This document shows, one piece after another, positions 6,782-8,225 of a stretch of 8,225 bases of DNA. The notes below the pieces were generated by a model. That model worked only from the letters and a program-made list of their open reading frames with translations. It was not told where the DNA came from and made no database searches. How positions within the stretch are numbered: the stretch's first letter is position 1; each line of letters opens with the position of its first letter. Both the position numbers and the translations under genes were made by a program. The stretch comes from Candidatus Aegiribacteria sp. (lineage in GTDB: Bacteria; Fermentibacterota; Fermentibacteria; Fermentibacterales; JCC-6). The DNA lies in assembly GCA_030638185.1 (NCBI GenBank), contig DAOWFD010000186.1:1-8225 (forward strand), given 5' to 3'.

Positions 6782-7525
6782 ATGAAGCGGACAGTTGATT
6801 ACATTGCACTGAGAGATTCGATTGAGGAATGGATAAGGGAGACTTTATCGGAAGCATCCTCGAGCGGTGTGGTTGTCGGCCTGAGCGGTGGGCTGGACTC
6901 CGCGGTTTCAGCTGCGCTGTGTGCTGAAGCTCTGGGAACTGATAATGTACTCGGATTGATAATGCCCTGCGGGAGCATGCAGTCGGATACGGATGATGGA
7001 GAGAGGATAGCCGGTCACCTGGGGATATGGTACGAAGTTGTTGACCTGTCTCCCGTCCTTCAGTCCTTCACCGGCGGGCTCGATGATACATCTGTATTGA
7101 ATCTGGCGAACATAAAATCACGACTGAGAATGGCTATGCTGTACGCTCATTCTTCGGGAAGGCTTGTCCTGGGAACCAGCAACTACTCGGAGATACTTGT
7201 CGGCTACTGGACGAAGTGGGGGGATGGAGCTGCCGATCTTCTTCCAATTGGGAGATTGTACAAGAATGAGGTGAGAGAGCTTGCTGCCGTACTCGGGCTT
7301 CCCAAATGGGTTATCGACAAAGTGCCGTCTGCCGGGCTCTCGCCCGGACAGAGAGACGAGGAGGAAATGGGGGCCTCCTACCAGGATATCCGGACATATT
7401 TCCAGGGAAGGGATGTCTCCGCGTCAGCAACCGCAAGGATAGAAAAGATGGTAAAGTCTACGGAACATAAAAGGAATCCGATAGTATATTTCAATGCCAG
7501 AAAATGGATGGAGGACAATGGCTGA
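6782..7525 (+). CDS. nadE: NAD(+) synthetase, ammonia-dependent
   Basis: This 247-residue enzyme amidates nicotinic acid adenine dinucleotide to NAD with ATP and ammonia, the last step of NAD biosynthesis. There is only the synthetase domain and no N-terminal nitrilase-type glutaminase, so ammonia is the expected nitrogen donor. Visible motifs are the ATP-pyrophosphatase P-loop GLSGGLDSAVS (33-43), NLANIKSRLRMAMLY (107-121), GTSNYSEILVGYWTKWGDGAADLLPIGRLYK (131-161), PSAGLSPGQRDEEEMG (182-197) and the C-terminal HKRNP (229-233). In the last loop the residue between Gln and Asp is Arg, where Thr is more common (GQTDE). The ATG lies 3 bp after the rnr stop, with CAGGGA 7 bases upstream, and the 3' end overlaps purH by 8 bp. 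Confidence 0.95.
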   Translation: MKRTVDYIALRDSIEEWIRETLSEASSSGVVVGLSGGLDSAVSAALCAEALGTDNVLGLIMPCGSMQSDTDDGERIAGHLGIWYEVVDLSPVLQSFTGGLDDTSVLNLANIKSRLRMAMLYAHSSGRLVLGTSNYSEILVGYWTKWGDGAADLLPIGRLYKNEVRELAAVLGLPKWVIDKVPSAGLSPGQRDEEEMGASYQDIRTYFQGRDVSASATARIEKMVKSTEHKRNPIVYFNARKWMEDNG

Positions 7526-8225
7526 TAGAAAAACCGCGCTGATCAGTGCATGGAACAAGAAAGGTCTGGATGAGCTGGCAGCCGGGCTTTCCGGCATGGG
7601 ATGGAAGATATACGCATCCGGAGGAACCGCGGACCATATTGAGAAGTGCGGAATTGACGTGATCCCCACCGAGGAAATAACAGGTATAAGCTCGCTGCTG
7701 GGCGGAAGGGTGAAAACCCTTCATCCCGAACTTCACGCTGCTATCCTTGCCGCAGGAGAAGACAGGGCAGCCAGAATAAGGGAGGGGAAACCGGTGTTCG
7801 ACCTGGTGGCTGTCGATTTCTATCCCTTTGAAAAAACGGCCGGAATGGAAGCGGATGATCCGGAACTGGTTGAATTTATCGATATTGGCGGCCCAACAAT
7901 GGCCCGTGCCGCTGCCAAGAACTGGCACCACGTTATATCAGCTGTTGGATGCGATGTGTTCCCTTCCGTACTTGAAGCGATTTCAAACGAACATGACGAT
8001 GAGGCATTCAGACGGATGATGGCATCGAGAACCTTCGATACAACATCACGTTACGATCTTGAGATCGCATTGAGCCTTGAGCGGGGTTTTGTGCCAGAGC
8101 TCCGGTACGGTGAGAATCCTCATCAATCAGCTGTAGTGCATTTCACATGGCCCAGAAAAGGCTTTGGAAATGTGAAGATCCTGGGCGGAAAGGCCATGAG
8201 TTACAACAATTACCTGGATGCCACC
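7518..8225 (+). CDS. purH: Bifunctional AICAR transformylase/IMP cyclohydrolase (3' partial)
   Basis: The first 236 residues are visible; the frame is still open at the window end, where roughly half of a typical protein of about 520 residues is missing. PurH carries out the last two steps of de novo purine synthesis, formylating AICAR and closing the ring to IMP. The N-terminal MGS-like cyclohydrolase domain is clear: ALISAWNKKGL (7-17), SGGTA (34-38), GGRVKTLHPELHAAILA (62-78), FDLVAVDFYPF (93-103) and FIDIGGPTMARAAAKN (120-135). The transformylase part begins with RYGENPHQ (196-203) and MSYNNYLDAT up to the edge; its later catalytic residues lie outside. The start codon lies inside the last codons of nadE (8-bp overlap). 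GGAGG at 7510-7514 leaves only 3 bases before the ATG, an unusually short spacing, but no other start exists nearby in frame. Confidence 0.95.
   Translation, partial: MADRKTALISAWNKKGLDELAAGLSGMGWKIYASGGTADHIEKCGIDVIPTEEITGISSLLGGRVKTLHPELHAAILAAGEDRAARIREGKPVFDLVAVDFYPFEKTAGMEADDPELVEFIDIGGPTMARAAAKNWHHVISAVGCDVFPSVLEAISNEHDDEAFRRMMASRTFDTTSRYDLEIALSLERGFVPELRYGENPHQSAVVHFTWPRKGFGNVKILGGKAMSYNNYLDAT

Noticed and set aside
7491..7931. 146-codon open frame on the minus strand
   Set aside because: It lies opposite the end of nadE and the start of purH, both clear conserved genes, and its translation has no recognisable domain.

Overview
The window reads as chromosomal DNA of a diderm bacterium of the Fibrobacteres-Chlorobi-Bacteroidetes (FCB) kind. 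It probably comes from one of the less cultivated lineages, such as Fermentibacteria, Eisenbacteria or relatives. This is inferred from three things: a secreted protein ending in a FlgD/type IX-secretion-like beta-sandwich tail, a repeat-containing Ser/Thr-rich lipoprotein, and moderate GC with free use of AGG/AGA (Arg) and ATA (Ile) codons. No marker gene here fixes the phylum. All genes lie on the + strand.

The left part (1-1572) is about the cell surface. It holds the C-terminal end of a large secreted protein, probably a gingipain-like family C25 peptidase. After it comes a 298-residue predicted lipoprotein built from two copies of a fibronectin-III-like module, each with a paired-cysteine motif. 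A 135-bp gap (1573-1707) follows, holding an imperfect inverted repeat but no convincing terminator.

The right part (1708-8225) is a tightly packed run of six genes: rarA (AAA+ ATPase of stalled replication forks), pcm (protein repair methyltransferase), an unrecognised protein with a histidine-kinase-like H-box but no recognisable ATP-binding motifs, rnr (RNase R/II family exoribonuclease), nadE (ammonia-dependent NAD synthetase) and purH (bifunctional purine enzyme, cut by the window end). Gene junctions are -4, +19, about +1 (or a short overlap), +3 and -8 bp, so co-transcription and translational coupling are very likely. The members share a loose theme of maintenance (fork repair, protein repair, RNA turnover) and nucleotide/cofactor synthesis rather than a single pathway.

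There are no tRNA or rRNA genes, insertion sequences, CRISPR arrays or phage genes that I can see. The most interesting item is the kinase-like protein at 3703-4713, which could be a phosphotransfer protein or pseudokinase embedded in a housekeeping operon. I see no clear evidence of a wholly new defence or mobile system.
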